Positions 26,526 through 35,203 are shown, counted from the stretch's first letter. The stretch: DNA of 64,000 nt from Streptomyces sp. LX-29 (GCF_029541745.1 NZ_CP089746.1:2108001-2172000); one strand, 5' to 3'. Notes: generated from the sequence alone by a model not told the origin. Program-made: numbers and translations.

Positions 26526-27069
26526 CCCCCCTGACGTGCTCGACGACGGGCGCGCCCCGGTCCGGCAGCACCACGCCCACCAAGTCGATCCGCACGCCGT
26601 CCGGCGGCGCGCCGCCACGACGCTGCAGCCAGCACTCGGCCAGTCGTCGCAGCCGCTCCCTCTTGCCGTGGGTGAGGGCCTCCATCGGGTGCTCGTACCC
26701 GTGTGACCTGCGGGTCTTGACCTCACAGACGACGAGGGTGTCGCCCTCGCGGGCGACGATGTCCAGCTCGCCCTCCCGGCACCGCCAGTTGCGCGCCAGC
26801 ACCGTCATCCCGGCCTCGGTCAGCCGTCGGGCGGCCAGGTCCTCCCCGTACCGCCCGAGCGCTCGACGGGCCGCGTCCCGGCCGGGCGCGGGCGGCCTCG
26901 CCGAGCCTGTCGACCCCACCGTCCCCGGGCCCCGCGTCTCCCCCGGGCCCACCGTCGTACCCGAGCCCTGAGTCGTCCTCCCCGGGCCCACCACCGCCCC
27001 CGAGCCCTGAGTCGTCCTCCTTGGGCCCGGGGTCGTCTCCGCTCCCGCGCACCGCCGCGTTCGCGACAT
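26518..27069 (-). CDS. YraN/UPF0102 family endonuclease-like protein, last codons replaced by the IS110 end
   Basis: From ATG 27069, which has GGAGGTG seven bases upstream, the product is 183 residues. The first 65 are Gly/Thr/Pro repeats (TTQGSG and VGPG units), absent from the core family. The YraN domain follows: [49 protein letters not shown] with the restriction-like D-x(n)-E-x-K motif, and [11 protein letters not shown]. Function is unknown, a nuclease fold is likely. The C-terminus reads EHVRGAS and the TAA at 26518-26520 comes from the inserted element; the ancestral end was probably EHVRGAA followed by the TGA still present at 25073-25075. The 161 bp upstream to DUF2469 show no gene. 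Confidence 0.88.
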   Translation of the reverse strand: MSRTRRCAGAETTPGPRRTTQGSGAVVGPGRTTQGSGTTVGPGETRGPGTVGSTGSARPPAPGRDAARRALGRYGEDLAARRLTEAGMTVLARNWRCREGELDIVAREGDTLVVCEVKTRRSHGYEHPMEALTHGKRERLRRLAECWLQRRGGAPPDGVRIDLVGVVLPDRGAPVVEHVRGAS

Positions 27070-27230
27070 CGGCACCACCTCCGGCACCGACTGTGACGCC
27101 CCCGCCCCACCTTGTTGGATCTTGGTGGACAACCGGGCGGATGTGGAAAACCCGGTCACTCGAACGGGTGGTCATACTCGGCGGCGGGGCCCGGGCGCGG
27201 GGCTTGACCGTGCGCCCCCGGACCGCGGGA

Positions 27231-27539
27231 TCAGCCGCCCGGAAGGTCGAGGTCGCTCTTGTTCAGCTCCTCGATGTTCACGTCCTTGAAGGTGAGCACC
27301 CGCACCTGCTTGACGAAGCGGGCCGGCCGGTACATGTCCCAGACCCAGGCATCGGCCATCGACACCTCGAAGAACACCTCTCCCTGGACCGAGTGCACCT
27401 GCATCTCGTAGTCGTTGGTGAGGTAGAACCGCCGCTCGGTCTCGATCACGTATTTGAACAGTCCGACGACGTCGCGGTACTCCCGGTAGAGCTTCAGCTC
27501 CATCTCGGTCTCGTACTTTTCGAGGTCCTCGGCGCTCAT
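27231..27539 (-). CDS. DUF2469 family protein
   Basis: The 102-residue acidic protein starts MSAEDLEKYETEMELKLYREYRDVV and continues FKYVIETERRFYLTNDYEMQV and FVKQVRVLTFKDVNIEEL. This matches the small actinobacterial DUF2469 family, always found near yraN and signal peptidase genes. The start at 27539 was preferred to one 11 codons upstream because AAGGGG lies about ten bases before it and because the shorter form is the family length. Function unknown. Confidence 0.9.
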   Translation of the reverse strand: MSAEDLEKYETEMELKLYREYRDVVGLFKYVIETERRFYLTNDYEMQVHSVQGEVFFEVSMADAWVWDMYRPARFVKQVRVLTFKDVNIEELNKSDLDLPGG

Positions 27540-27578
27540 GGCATGTTCCCCTTCAGCCGTGCGTCCCCCCATTGTGCG

Positions 27579-28148
27579 TCAGACACGCTCAGTCTCCAGG
27601 ATCACCGGTGAGGCCGGGGGTCCCTCGTCCAGCAGCGTACGCAGGAGTCCGGCGAGCCTGGTCGGGTACACGGTCTCATGGGTGGCGGCCAGTTCCTCGT
27701 ACGTCCACCATCGCAGCCCGGTGACGCTACGCCGCTCCAGGTCCGTATGGCCGCCCATCTCGGTGGCGGTCCGCTCGGTGCGCCCCAGGTAGTACCACTC
27801 GTCCTGATCCCAGCGCCGGCCGTCGAAGGGGAAGGAGCACACCCGCCGCCAGAGCACGGGCCCCAGCTCCACGTCCGTGATGCCCGTCTCCTCGGCCAGC
27901 TCCCGGCGCGCCGCCTGCTCCCGGCTCTCGTCGCCCTCCAGCCCGCCACCCGGCGTGAACCACCAGGTCGACGAGGGGTCGTCCGGCTCGAAGCCGTGCA
28001 GCAGCAGGATCCGGTCCTGCCGGTCCAACAGCACGACCCGAGCGACCCTGCGCAACTCCTGCCCGCCCCCGGCCATCGCCGGGGTCCCCGTGTCCGTGTC
28101 CGTGTCCGCGTTCGCGTCCGTGCTCGTGTCCGCGTCCGCGTCCGGCAT
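27579..28148 (-). CDS. NUDIX hydrolase
   Basis: The 189-residue protein contains the Nudix box GGGLEGDESREQAARRELAEETG, essentially the G(x5)E(x7)REUxEExGU pattern that binds the divalent metal and pyrophosphate substrate. It is preceded by RVVLLDRQDRILLLHG and followed by the usual WDQDEWYYLGR strand. The N-terminus (MPDADADTSTDANADTDTD) is an Asp/Thr/Ala repeat encoded by a hexanucleotide-like repeat, absent from homologues as far as I know. GTG 28160 is an alternative start that would overlap the sipZ stop. It belongs to the sipZ operon. Substrate unknown. Confidence 0.85.
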   Translation of the reverse strand: MPDADADTSTDANADTDTDTGTPAMAGGGQELRRVARVVLLDRQDRILLLHGFEPDDPSSTWWFTPGGGLEGDESREQAARRELAEETGITDVELGPVLWRRVCSFPFDGRRWDQDEWYYLGRTERTATEMGGHTDLERRSVTGLRWWTYEELAATHETVYPTRLAGLLRTLLDEGPPASPVILETERV

Positions 28149-28152
28149 CGTC

Positions 28153-28911
28153 TCAGCCACCGACCGTCGCCGCCTTTCGTTCGCCCTTCTCCCGACGCCG
28201 CGCCACGATCTTGGCGATCGGGCCGTACGCCGCACCTCCCAGGATGAGCACGGCGCCGATGGTGACGGCGTAGGTGAGCGGCGTGACCGGGCCCGGCTCG
28301 GAGATCCCGCCGGGGAGGGCGGCGAAACCGGTCGGCCGCTCCAGCATCCCCATGGCGTCCTGCGGCCAGACGACGGCGTCGACGCGGGCCTGCACCGTGT
28401 CCCGGGGCACCGTGCCGTGGGCGCCGTCGGCCAGGTGCTCGGGCGAGTCCACGGAGTCGACCCGGTGGTCGCCGAGCAGGAACAGCTCGTCCTTCGGCAC
28501 GGTGGCGGAGAAGAAGCTGCTCGTGCTCGTGGCCTTGGTGTCGGGCAGATACGGTTCCTCGATCGGCTTGCCGTTGACCATCAGCCGGCCTCGCCGGTCG
28601 CAGCACTCGACCTTGTCGCCGTCGACGCCGACGACCCGCTTCACCATCGGCGTGTTGCCCCACACCTTGTCCTGGAAGACGACGACGTCGCCGCGGCGCA
28701 CCTCGTCGCCGTCTATTCGCTCGGCCAGCACCCGCGCGCCCTGCTTGATCGACGGCGCCATCGAGTTGGTCGGGACGGTGTACGGCTTGTAGAGCAACGC
28801 TCCCCAGGCGAATCCGCCGAGGAACAGCACGCAGCCGAGGGCCACGGCCACACCGGAGAGCACGCTGCCCCGGGTGCGCCCGCCGCCATCCGTGCTTCTG
28901 GCCCCGCTCAT
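28153..28911 (-). CDS. sipZ: Type I signal peptidase SipZ-like
   Basis: The 252-residue membrane peptidase removes signal peptides from secreted proteins. The catalytic Ser lies in YTVPTNSMAPSI and the catalytic Lys in MVKRVVGVDGDKVECCD; the GDHRVDSVDS box is also present. One transmembrane segment precedes the catalytic domain (VAVALGCVLFLGGFAWGALLY) and a second lies near the C-terminus (YAVTIGAVLILGGAAYG). Start ATG 28911 has GGGAG six bases upstream. It is separated from sipY by 274 bp, which fits the known S. lividans arrangement where sipW-X-Y form one operon and sipZ starts another with unrelated genes (here NUDIX, DUF2469 and yraN). Confidence 0.9.
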   Translation of the reverse strand: MSGARSTDGGGRTRGSVLSGVAVALGCVLFLGGFAWGALLYKPYTVPTNSMAPSIKQGARVLAERIDGDEVRRGDVVVFQDKVWGNTPMVKRVVGVDGDKVECCDRRGRLMVNGKPIEEPYLPDTKATSTSSFFSATVPKDELFLLGDHRVDSVDSPEHLADGAHGTVPRDTVQARVDAVVWPQDAMGMLERPTGFAALPGGISEPGPVTPLTYAVTIGAVLILGGAAYGPIAKIVARRREKGERKAATVGG

Positions 28912-29185
28912 GCCCACTCCCACCCCGCGGAGGCGATGCCACGTTCCGCGTAGAACATCCGGTTCCGTATGCCCTTCGGCATGGAATCGCACCCTACCCG
29001 GCAGTATCGACGGCCGTCAGCCGTCGTACCTGGACGCACCGGCCGTCACGCCCCGGCTTCGGCCATCGTGCCGCGCGCGGGTGCCGGCCGACGCCGCCCG
29101 CACGCCGGCCCGCGCTCCCGCGCGCCCCCCAACGCTTCTCAGGTGCCGACCGACCTCGTCCGCGCGTCGGCCGGCGCCCCGCGCG

Positions 29186-30541
29186 TCAGCCCTCGCGCCC
29201 GTGCCCGTCGCCGTTCCCTCCGCCGTCCTTGGCCAGGAGCCGGCGGCGGCGCCACAGCACGATCGGCAGCGCGCCCGCCAAACCGAGGGCGGAGGGGGCC
29301 GCCGCCATCGCGGTGCTCAGCGCCGGCTGGTCGAAGGTGTCCGGCACCGGCAGCGTGGACCAGCGGTTGATCGGCCAGGCGACGACGATCGCGCGGCCCA
29401 CGACCCCGTCCACCGAGATCGTGCCCTTGTCCAGATCCTGGTGGTAGCGCGAGTCGAGCGAGTCCTGGCGGTGGTCGCCCATCACCCACAGCCGACCCTC
29501 CGGGACCTTCACCGGCCCGAACGGCTTGTCGTCGCAGGCGGTGTCGCCGGGGAAGATGTACGGCTCGTCGAGGGCCTTGCCGTTGACCTTGACCGGGCCG
29601 CCCTTCTTGCACTCCACCGTGTCGCCGCCGACCGCGATAACCCGCTTGATCAGGTCCTTCTCCTCAGCCGAAGGCATCAGCCCGATGAAGCTGAGCACCT
29701 TCTGGACGCCCTCCACGATCGGGCCCGAGTCCTGCGGCTCGGTCTCCCCGAGCCAGCCGCCCGGATCGTGGAAGACCACGACCTCGCCGCGCTCCGGCTC
29801 GGCCCCGAACCACGGGGTGAGCTTGTCCACCAGCACCCGGTCGCCGCGCTGGAGGGTGTTCTGCATCGAGTCGGACGGGATCGAGAACGCCTGCAGGAGG
29901 AAGGTCTTGATCAGGAGCGCCAGCAGCAGCGCGATACCGATCAGCAGCGGCAGCTCCTTCCAGAAGGAGCGCTGCTTCGGCTTCGGCTTCCTGTCGTCGG
30001 CGCCGTCGCCCCCGGGGGCCGTGCCGCTCCGGTCCTCGCCGTCACCATCGGAGCCGGCAGAGTCGGAGGAGTCAGCGGTACCGGCGGAGTCAGCAGTACC
30101 GGCAGAGTCGGCGGAGGATCCGGATGAACCGGCGGAGTCGGCAGAGCCCGCGCGGGCGTCACCGCCGCGGTCGTCACCCTCGCCTCGCCCGGCCGTGGGA
30201 CCGCCCACGCCCTCGGCGTCCTCCCGGGCCGCCACCCCGGCCTGCGCTCCCTTACCCGTGGGCTGCATGCCCGCGGGCGTCGCTTCGATGCCGGCCGTCG
30301 CGCCGCCTCCCGCAAGCGCACCGCGCTCGGCCCGCGCGTCGTTCTCGTGCCGCGGGGAACGTTCGGATGAGGGTGGCACGGTCCCCGGAGCGCCGCCTGC
30401 CGGAGCCGCGGCGCCCGGAGGGACGGCCCCCGGTACCCCGGCCCGTTCAGCCGTCTCCTCGACGGACGCGCCCTCCGGCGGCCCGGGCTGCCGCTCGGGC
30501 TCCTCGTGACCGGATCGCGCGCCGACCGCCAAATCCCCCAC
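29186..30541 (-). CDS. sipY: Type I signal peptidase SipY-like with very long N-terminal extension
   Basis: From GTG 30541 (MGDLAVGARSG), preceded by AGAGGAG, the product is 451 residues. The first 180 are hydrophilic and Gly/Ser/Asp-rich with SADSAGTADSAGTADS repeats, then a membrane segment (ELPLLIGIALLLALLIKTFLL). The catalytic Ser follows in SIPSDSMQNTL and the catalytic Lys in LIKRVIAVGGDTVE; GDHRQDSLDSRYH is conserved. A C-terminal hydrophobic stretch ends in an Arg-rich tail. The gene start lies inside sipX (95-bp overlap), implying translational coupling. The cytoplasmic extension is much longer than usual for the family. Confidence 0.88.
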   Translation of the reverse strand: MGDLAVGARSGHEEPERQPGPPEGASVEETAERAGVPGAVPPGAAAPAGGAPGTVPPSSERSPRHENDARAERGALAGGGATAGIEATPAGMQPTGKGAQAGVAAREDAEGVGGPTAGRGEGDDRGGDARAGSADSAGSSGSSADSAGTADSAGTADSSDSAGSDGDGEDRSGTAPGGDGADDRKPKPKQRSFWKELPLLIGIALLLALLIKTFLLQAFSIPSDSMQNTLQRGDRVLVDKLTPWFGAEPERGEVVVFHDPGGWLGETEPQDSGPIVEGVQKVLSFIGLMPSAEEKDLIKRVIAVGGDTVECKKGGPVKVNGKALDEPYIFPGDTACDDKPFGPVKVPEGRLWVMGDHRQDSLDSRYHQDLDKGTISVDGVVGRAIVVAWPINRWSTLPVPDTFDQPALSTAMAAAPSALGLAGALPIVLWRRRRLLAKDGGGNGDGHGREG

Positions 30542-31586
30542 ATCCACTCCTCTTGCCGCACTGCCGCCTGAGCCACGAACGGCGCAGGCCCACCACTCCC
30601 ATAACGAGCGGGAGTTCCGCAGGGGTCGGGAGCTGGACCATTCCGTGCTGGTCCATGGGGGCAAGCCTATGCTCCGAGCCGCCCTCCGCCCGTGTCGTGG
30701 CCGTCGGCGCGTCCCGCACGGAGGCGTATGTTTCGGGCTCCTCCAGTCGCCGCCAGTGTCCGAACGGCCACGCGATGACCATGGCCCGGCCGACCACCAG
30801 GTCCTCGGAGATCGTGCCCTGCCCCTCCTCGTCGAGGTGGTAGCGCGAGTCCGCGGAGTCCTCGCGGTGGTCACCCATCACGAAGAGCCGCCCCTTGGGC
30901 ACGGTGACCTTGAACTTGACCTCCGAGGGCCGGTTGCCCGGATGCAGATAGGACTCGTTCAGGGGGGTTCCGTTGACGGTGACCCGACCGTCCTTGTCGC
31001 AGCACTCCACCGTGTCGCCACCGACGCCGATGACACGCTTGATGAGGTCCTGCTCGTCGTCGGAGGGCAGCAGCCCGATGAAGGTCAGGAACTGCTTGCC
31101 CTGCTTGATGACGACCGGATCCTCCTTGGGGGGCTTGCGCTCGTCTTTCAGCCAGTCGCCCGGATCCTTGAAGACCACCACGTCCCCGCGCTCCGGCTTG
31201 GCGCCGAACCACGGGGTCAGCTTGTCCACCAGCACCCGGTCGCCGATCCGGATCGTCTGCTCCATCGAGCCGGACGGGATCACGAACGCCTGCACCAGGA
31301 AGGTTTTGAGCACCAGCGCGATCAGCAGCGCCACGCCGACCAGGATCGGTATCTCCTTGACGGCCGAGCGGCGCCGCCGACGCTTGATACGGCGCAGAGT
31401 CTTCCGCCGCTCCGCGCGCCCGACCGGCGCACGCCTCGGCGCGCGCCCCGGCGGGCGCGCCTCCTCGCCCGCGCCCGTATCCGTGCCTGCATCCGCGCCC
31501 GTGCCCGTATCCGTGCCCGGAACCGCGCCCCGCGCGGGGCCCGATGCCCGGCGGCTGCCGTAGCGGGGGCGCCCACGGCTACCCAT
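30447..31586 (-). CDS. sipX: Type I signal peptidase SipX-like
   Basis: The 379-residue protein starts at ATG 31586, overlapping the sipW stop by 8 bp. An N-terminal basic cytoplasmic region (RRKTLRRIKRRRRRSAVKE) leads to the membrane segment IPILVGVALLIALVLKTFLVQ. Catalytic Ser is in VIPSGSMEQTI and Lys in LIKRVIGVGGDTVECCD. The box GDHREDSADSRYH is present. A C-terminal hydrophobic stretch (LPLVMGVVGL) is followed by an Arg/Gly-rich tail whose coding region overlaps the sipY start by 95 bp. Some N-terminal residues (TDTGTGADAGTDTGAG) are repeats. Confidence 0.9.
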   Translation of the reverse strand: MGSRGRPRYGSRRASGPARGAVPGTDTGTGADAGTDTGAGEEARPPGRAPRRAPVGRAERRKTLRRIKRRRRRSAVKEIPILVGVALLIALVLKTFLVQAFVIPSGSMEQTIRIGDRVLVDKLTPWFGAKPERGDVVVFKDPGDWLKDERKPPKEDPVVIKQGKQFLTFIGLLPSDDEQDLIKRVIGVGGDTVECCDKDGRVTVNGTPLNESYLHPGNRPSEVKFKVTVPKGRLFVMGDHREDSADSRYHLDEEGQGTISEDLVVGRAMVIAWPFGHWRRLEEPETYASVRDAPTATTRAEGGSEHRLAPMDQHGMVQLPTPAELPLVMGVVGLRRSWLRRQCGKRSGCGGFGGRRAIRSRGARAAARAAGGRVRRGDG

Positions 31587-32787
31587 GCGCGCCTCCGGTC
31601 GCTCCGGCGCCCGCCCGCTCGCTCGGCGCGTCACCACCGCTCGCACCGCCATGGGTGCCCCCATGCGCCCCAATCGGCTCCGGCACCCGATCGAACGCCC
31701 GGGGCCGGTCCACCGACGTCCAGCGGCCGATCGGCCAGCCGATCCAGTCGACCCTGCCGATCACCTTGTCGAGCGGGACGCCGCCGCCGCCCGGCGCACC
31801 GAGGCGGTCGCGGGAGTCGCGGGAGTCCGAGCGGTGGTCGCCCATGACCCACAGCCGCCCGCGCGGCACCACGATGTCGAAACGCACCTGAGAGGGGGCG
31901 TCCCCCGGATACAGGTAGCCCTCCTCGTCCACGGATTCCCCGTTCACGCTGATTCTCCCCCGTCTGTCGCAGCAGGTGACGCGGTCACCGCCGACGCCGA
32001 TCACGCGCTTGATGTAGTCGGTCTCGGCCGGCTCGGCCAGTCCGACGGCCGCCCCGACCTTGCGCAGGAGCCCGGTCACCGGATTCTCCTCGGGCCCCTC
32101 CGGCGCGAAGGAGCCCGCGCCGTCGAAGACCACCACATCGCCGCGACGCGGCTCATCCCCGAAACGGTACGCCAGCTTGTTGACCATTACACGGTCTCCG
32201 GGCCGGAAGGTGTTCTCCATCGAGCCGCTGGGGATCAGGAAGGGCTGCACGACAAAGCTGCTCAGCAGCAGCACCACGGTGCAGCAGACCGCCGTGATCA
32301 GGACGTACGTCCGCCAGCTCCGCCACCGGGAGCCGCCCTGGGACGGGTCGCCCGGGGCGGAGGCATCCGCCGAGTCGAGGGCGTCCCCCGGTTCGAAGGC
32401 GTCCCCCGACTCTGAGACGTCGCCCCCATGGCGACCGCCGTCTGGCGACTCGGCCGCGGTCACAGCCTCACGGCCACCCCGCGACTCGGCCGCGGTCACA
32501 GCCTCACGGTCACCCCGCGACTCGGCTGCGGTCACAGCCTCACGACCGTCTCCCGAGCCCGAGTCAGTCGCCGCGTCACGACCATCCCCCGAACCCGAGT
32601 CGGTCCCCGCGTCACGGCCGTCCCCCGAGCCGGAGTCAGTCGCTCTCTCCGAGACCTCCCGCTTGTCCGAGAGGGCCCGCGAACGCGAAGAGCGCGACCC
32701 CTCCTCCATCCCCTCATCGGGTGCGGAAGAGCGGTCGCGCTCTGAGCGCTTCGCGAGCTGTGCCTCGGTGCCGGTCTCGGTGTCCAT
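31579..32787 (-). CDS. sipW: Type I signal peptidase SipW-like with a 12-residue repeat N-terminus
   Basis: The 402-residue protein is the first gene of the sipW-sipX-sipY unit. Its catalytic Ser lies in LIPSGSMENTF and Lys in YIKRVIGVGGDRVTCCD, with GDHRSDSRDSRD. The membrane segment is YVLITAVCCTVVLLLSSFVVQ. Before it lies a cytoplasmic region of about 165 residues containing two sets of 12-residue repeats (DSGSGDGRDAGT-like, then EAVTAAESRGGR-like), encoded by 36-bp DNA repeats. It follows rplS by 48 bp and could be partly co-transcribed with it. Catalytic domain assignment is firm; the role of the repeats is unknown. Confidence 0.9.
   Translation of the reverse strand: MDTETGTEAQLAKRSERDRSSAPDEGMEEGSRSSRSRALSDKREVSERATDSGSGDGRDAGTDSGSGDGRDAATDSGSGDGREAVTAAESRGDREAVTAAESRGGREAVTAAESPDGGRHGGDVSESGDAFEPGDALDSADASAPGDPSQGGSRWRSWRTYVLITAVCCTVVLLLSSFVVQPFLIPSGSMENTFRPGDRVMVNKLAYRFGDEPRRGDVVVFDGAGSFAPEGPEENPVTGLLRKVGAAVGLAEPAETDYIKRVIGVGGDRVTCCDRRGRISVNGESVDEEGYLYPGDAPSQVRFDIVVPRGRLWVMGDHRSDSRDSRDRLGAPGGGGVPLDKVIGRVDWIGWPIGRWTSVDRPRAFDRVPEPIGAHGGTHGGASGGDAPSERAGAGATGGAHG
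32446..32640. repeat. Two adjacent arrays of 36-bp tandem repeats inside sipW
   Basis: Array 1 has units starting at 32446, 32482 and 32518 (each GACTCGGCCGCGGTCACAGC-like). Array 2 has units starting at 32553, 32589 and 32625 (each CCGAGCCCGAGTCAGTC-like). The 36-bp period keeps the sipW reading frame and gives 12-residue protein repeats. Copy number could vary between strains without breaking the gene. Confidence 0.85.
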
Positions 32788-32835
32788 CGGGCCCAGAGCC
32801 TATCCGGCCGGGCCCGCCGGACCCCCGGCGCCTGC

Positions 32836-33186
32836 TCAGTTCTCGCGCTTCTCCTTGATCTTCGCGGCCTTGCCGCGCAGCTCACGCAGGTAGTACAGCT
32901 TGGCGCGACGCACGTCACCGCGGGTCACGACCTCGATCTTCTCGACGATCGGGGTGTGCACCGGGAAGGTGCGCTCGACGCCGACGCTGAAGCTGACCTT
33001 GCGGACGGTGAAGGTCTCGCGGACGCCCGAGCCCTGGCGGCGGATCACGACGCCCTTGAACTGCTGCACACGGGAGCGGTTGCCCTCGATGACGCGGACG
33101 TGGACGTTGACCGTGTCACCGGGGCGGAAGCCCGGGATGTCGCTGCGCAGCGACGCGGAGTCGACGGTGTCGAGCACGTGAGACAT
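32836..33186 (-). CDS. rplS: 50S ribosomal protein L19
   Basis: The 116-residue protein shows the L19 pattern: [60 protein letters not shown] and [21 protein letters not shown]. It lies at the interface of the ribosomal subunits. Start ATG 33186 has GAGGAA about nine bases upstream. It follows trmD on the same strand with a 156-bp gap, the conserved rpsP-rimM-trmD-rplS order. Confidence 0.97.
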   Translation of the reverse strand: MSHVLDTVDSASLRSDIPGFRPGDTVNVHVRVIEGNRSRVQQFKGVVIRRQGSGVRETFTVRKVSFSVGVERTFPVHTPIVEKIEVVTRGDVRRAKLYYLRELRGKAAKIKEKREN

Positions 33187-33342
33187 GATCGTCTGCTTTC
33201 CTCGCTGATGCCACAGGTCATCAGCGGTACGTTGGGAGTTGTCAGTTGCCGCGCCCCGGGCCGAAGGGCCGTTCGCGGCTCTGTGCCCGGCGGCGTCGTG
33301 TCCCCCTGTGGCAGGGGCGCGCGCCGGACGCACAGCAGCTGC

Positions 33343-34209
33343 CTATTGTTCCACGGACTCGCCCGGGCGCCCAAATCGACCGTCCGGAAGCTGCTCCCAG
33401 CCCAGCTCGGCCAGCAGCCTGCGGTCGTGCTTGTCCAGCGCCGCCGGGTCGCACCGCTCGATCAGATCGGGCCGGTTGCGGCTGGTGCGGCGGAACGCCT
33501 CGTCCCGCCGCCAGCGGGCGATCTTCCCGTGGTGCCCGCTCACCAGCACCTCGGGGATGCCGCGGCCGCGCCACTCGGGCGGCTTGGTGTAGACGGGGCC
33601 CTCCAGCAGGTCCGCCATGGCACCGGGCGCGAAGGAGTCGTCGCGGTGGGACTCGGCGTTGCCCAGCACACCGGGCAGCAGCCGCGCCACCGCCTCGGTG
33701 ATCACCAGGACCGCCGCCTCGCCGCCGGCCAGGACGTAGTCGCCGATGGAGACCTCGTAGACATCGAGGCTCTCGCCGTACGCCTCGATGACGCGTCGGT
33801 CGATGCCCTCGTAACGGGCGGGTGCGAAGATCAGCCACGGGCGCTCGGAGAGCTCGACGGCCAGCGTCTGGGTGAACGGGACGCCGCTGGGCGTGGGTAC
33901 GACCAGCACCGGCTTCCCGGCCGCCGCGCCACCCCCGGCGGAGTCCTCCCGCTCCTCGCCGACGGAACCCGCGTCCGCGCCCGACGCGATGATCTCGTCC
34001 AGCGCCTCGCCCCACGGCTCGGGCTTCATCACCATGCCGGGGCCACCGCCGTACGGCGTGTCGTCGACCGTGTGGTGCCGGTCGTGGGTCCAGGCGCGCA
34101 GGTCGTGCACGCGCACGTCGAGCTGGCCGCGGGCGCGCGCCTTGCCGACCAGCGAGACGTTCAGCGGCTCCAGGTACTCGGGGAAGATCGTGACGACGTC
34201 GAGCCGCAT
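33343..34209 (-). CDS. trmD: tRNA (guanine37-N1)-methyltransferase
   Basis: The 288-residue SPOUT-class enzyme methylates G37 of tRNAs next to the anticodon, preventing frameshifts. Seen are [39 protein letters not shown], the knot region with RYEGIDRRVIEAY, EVSIGDYVLAGGEAAVLVITEAVARLLPGVLG, and PPEWRGRGIPEVLVSGHHGKIARWRR. A Gly/Ser/Glu insertion (ASGADAGSVGEEREDSAGGG) lies in the middle. Its ATG overlaps the rimM stop by one base. Confidence 0.97.
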   Translation of the reverse strand: MRLDVVTIFPEYLEPLNVSLVGKARARGQLDVRVHDLRAWTHDRHHTVDDTPYGGGPGMVMKPEPWGEALDEIIASGADAGSVGEEREDSAGGGAAAGKPVLVVPTPSGVPFTQTLAVELSERPWLIFAPARYEGIDRRVIEAYGESLDVYEVSIGDYVLAGGEAAVLVITEAVARLLPGVLGNAESHRDDSFAPGAMADLLEGPVYTKPPEWRGRGIPEVLVSGHHGKIARWRRDEAFRRTSRNRPDLIERCDPAALDKHDRRLLAELGWEQLPDGRFGRPGESVEQ

Positions 34210-34754
34210 CAGGACTCGTCCCGGTTGGAGGCGATCTCGGCCTGGGCCTCGTCCAGCAGTCCCGGCGGCGGGTCGATGACCGCCCGCTGCTCCTCCAGGT
34301 CGATCTCCGGCACGATCTCGGAGACGAAGGGCACCATGACCTCGCTGCCGTCGGGGCGCTCCACGACCAGCAGGTCCTGGTACGGCAGATGCGAGATCTC
34401 GGAGATCCGGCCGACCTCGGTGCCGTCCACGGTGACCACGTCCAGGTCGATCAGCTGGTGGTCGTAGAACTCCTCGGGGTCCTCCGGGGTCTCCTCGGGG
34501 TCGACGTCCGCGATCAGCAGCACGTTCCGCAGCGCCTCCGCGGCCGTACGGTCCGCGACCCCGGCGAAGCGCAGCAGCAGCCGTCCGCTGTGCACCCGGC
34601 CGGTCTCGATGGTCAGCGGGCCCACCGAGGCGGGCTCGGTGGCCAGCCGGGCGCCCGGCCCGAGCCGCTGCTCCGGCTCGTCCGTCCGCACCTCCACCGT
34701 GACCTCGCCCTTGATGCCGTGGGCGCGGCCGATCCGCGCGACTACCAACTGCAC
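34209..34754 (-). CDS. rimM: Ribosome maturation factor RimM
   Basis: The 181-residue 30S assembly factor has the N-terminal RimM barrel ([44 protein letters not shown]) and the C-terminal PRC-barrel ([35 protein letters not shown]). It helps mature the 16S rRNA head domain with ribosomal protein S19. It is translationally linked to trmD by a one-base overlap. A strong hairpin lies between it and khpA. Confidence 0.96.
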   Translation of the reverse strand: MQLVVARIGRAHGIKGEVTVEVRTDEPEQRLGPGARLATEPASVGPLTIETGRVHSGRLLLRFAGVADRTAAEALRNVLLIADVDPEETPEDPEEFYDHQLIDLDVVTVDGTEVGRISEISHLPYQDLLVVERPDGSEVMVPFVSEIVPEIDLEEQRAVIDPPPGLLDEAQAEIASNRDES

Positions 34755-34900
34755 TTAGCTCAAGTCCTTCTGCACTCAGCTCACGTCCCTTCGCCCGCGC
34801 CGTCTCGCGCCAGCCGGGTCTGTCGCCCGCGCCGCGCCCCCCGAACGGGCCTGTCACCGCACCGTCGGCGCGGACCCGGGCCTGCCGCCCGTATCACGCA

Positions 34901-34938
34901 CACGGGCCGGGAACGGCAACTGCCGCCCCCGGCCCGTG
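34901..34938 (-). terminator. Hairpin between khpA and rimM
   Basis: 11-bp inverted repeat, arms 34901-34911 and 34928-34938, with a further internal CGGCA/TGCCG pair. It begins 20 bp after the khpA stop on the minus strand. It may terminate or attenuate the rpsP-khpA transcript before rimM. Confidence 0.65.
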
Positions 34939-34958
34939 CCGGTACTCCTTGCCGCTGC

Positions 34959-35198
34959 TCAGCGGACCTGGTCCACGTCGACGAGGTCGACACGGATACC
35001 CCGGCCGCCGATCGCGCCCACGACGGTCCGCAGGGCGCGCGCGGTGCGGCCGTTACGGCCGATCACCTTGCCGAGGTCGTCGGGGTGCACCCGGACCTCC
35101 AGCACGCGCCCACGGCGCAGGTTGCGCGAGGCGACCTGCACGTCGTCGGGGTTGTCGACAATGCCCTTCACCAGATGCTCAAGGGCTTCCTCAAGCAT
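34959..35198 (-). CDS. khpA: KhpA, KH-domain RNA-binding protein
   Basis: The 79-residue protein is a single KH domain (VKGIVDNPDDVQVASRNLR, then VRVHPDDLGKVIGRNGRTARALRTVVGAI). The GxxG loop is GRNG. It is the UPF0109 family, often found between rpsP and rimM in Gram-positive bacteria and acting as a global RNA chaperone together with KhpB. It starts 5 bp after the rpsP stop, so the two are in one operon. Confidence 0.95.
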   Translation of the reverse strand: MLEEALEHLVKGIVDNPDDVQVASRNLRRGRVLEVRVHPDDLGKVIGRNGRTARALRTVVGAIGGRGIRVDLVDVDQVR

Positions 35199-35203
35199 GC
35201 TGC

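Noticed and set aside
29941..30576. Alternative minus frame starting MWGIWRSARD at 30543
   Set aside because: It shares the ribosome site of sipY, but only the GTG 30541 frame leads into the signal peptidase domain.
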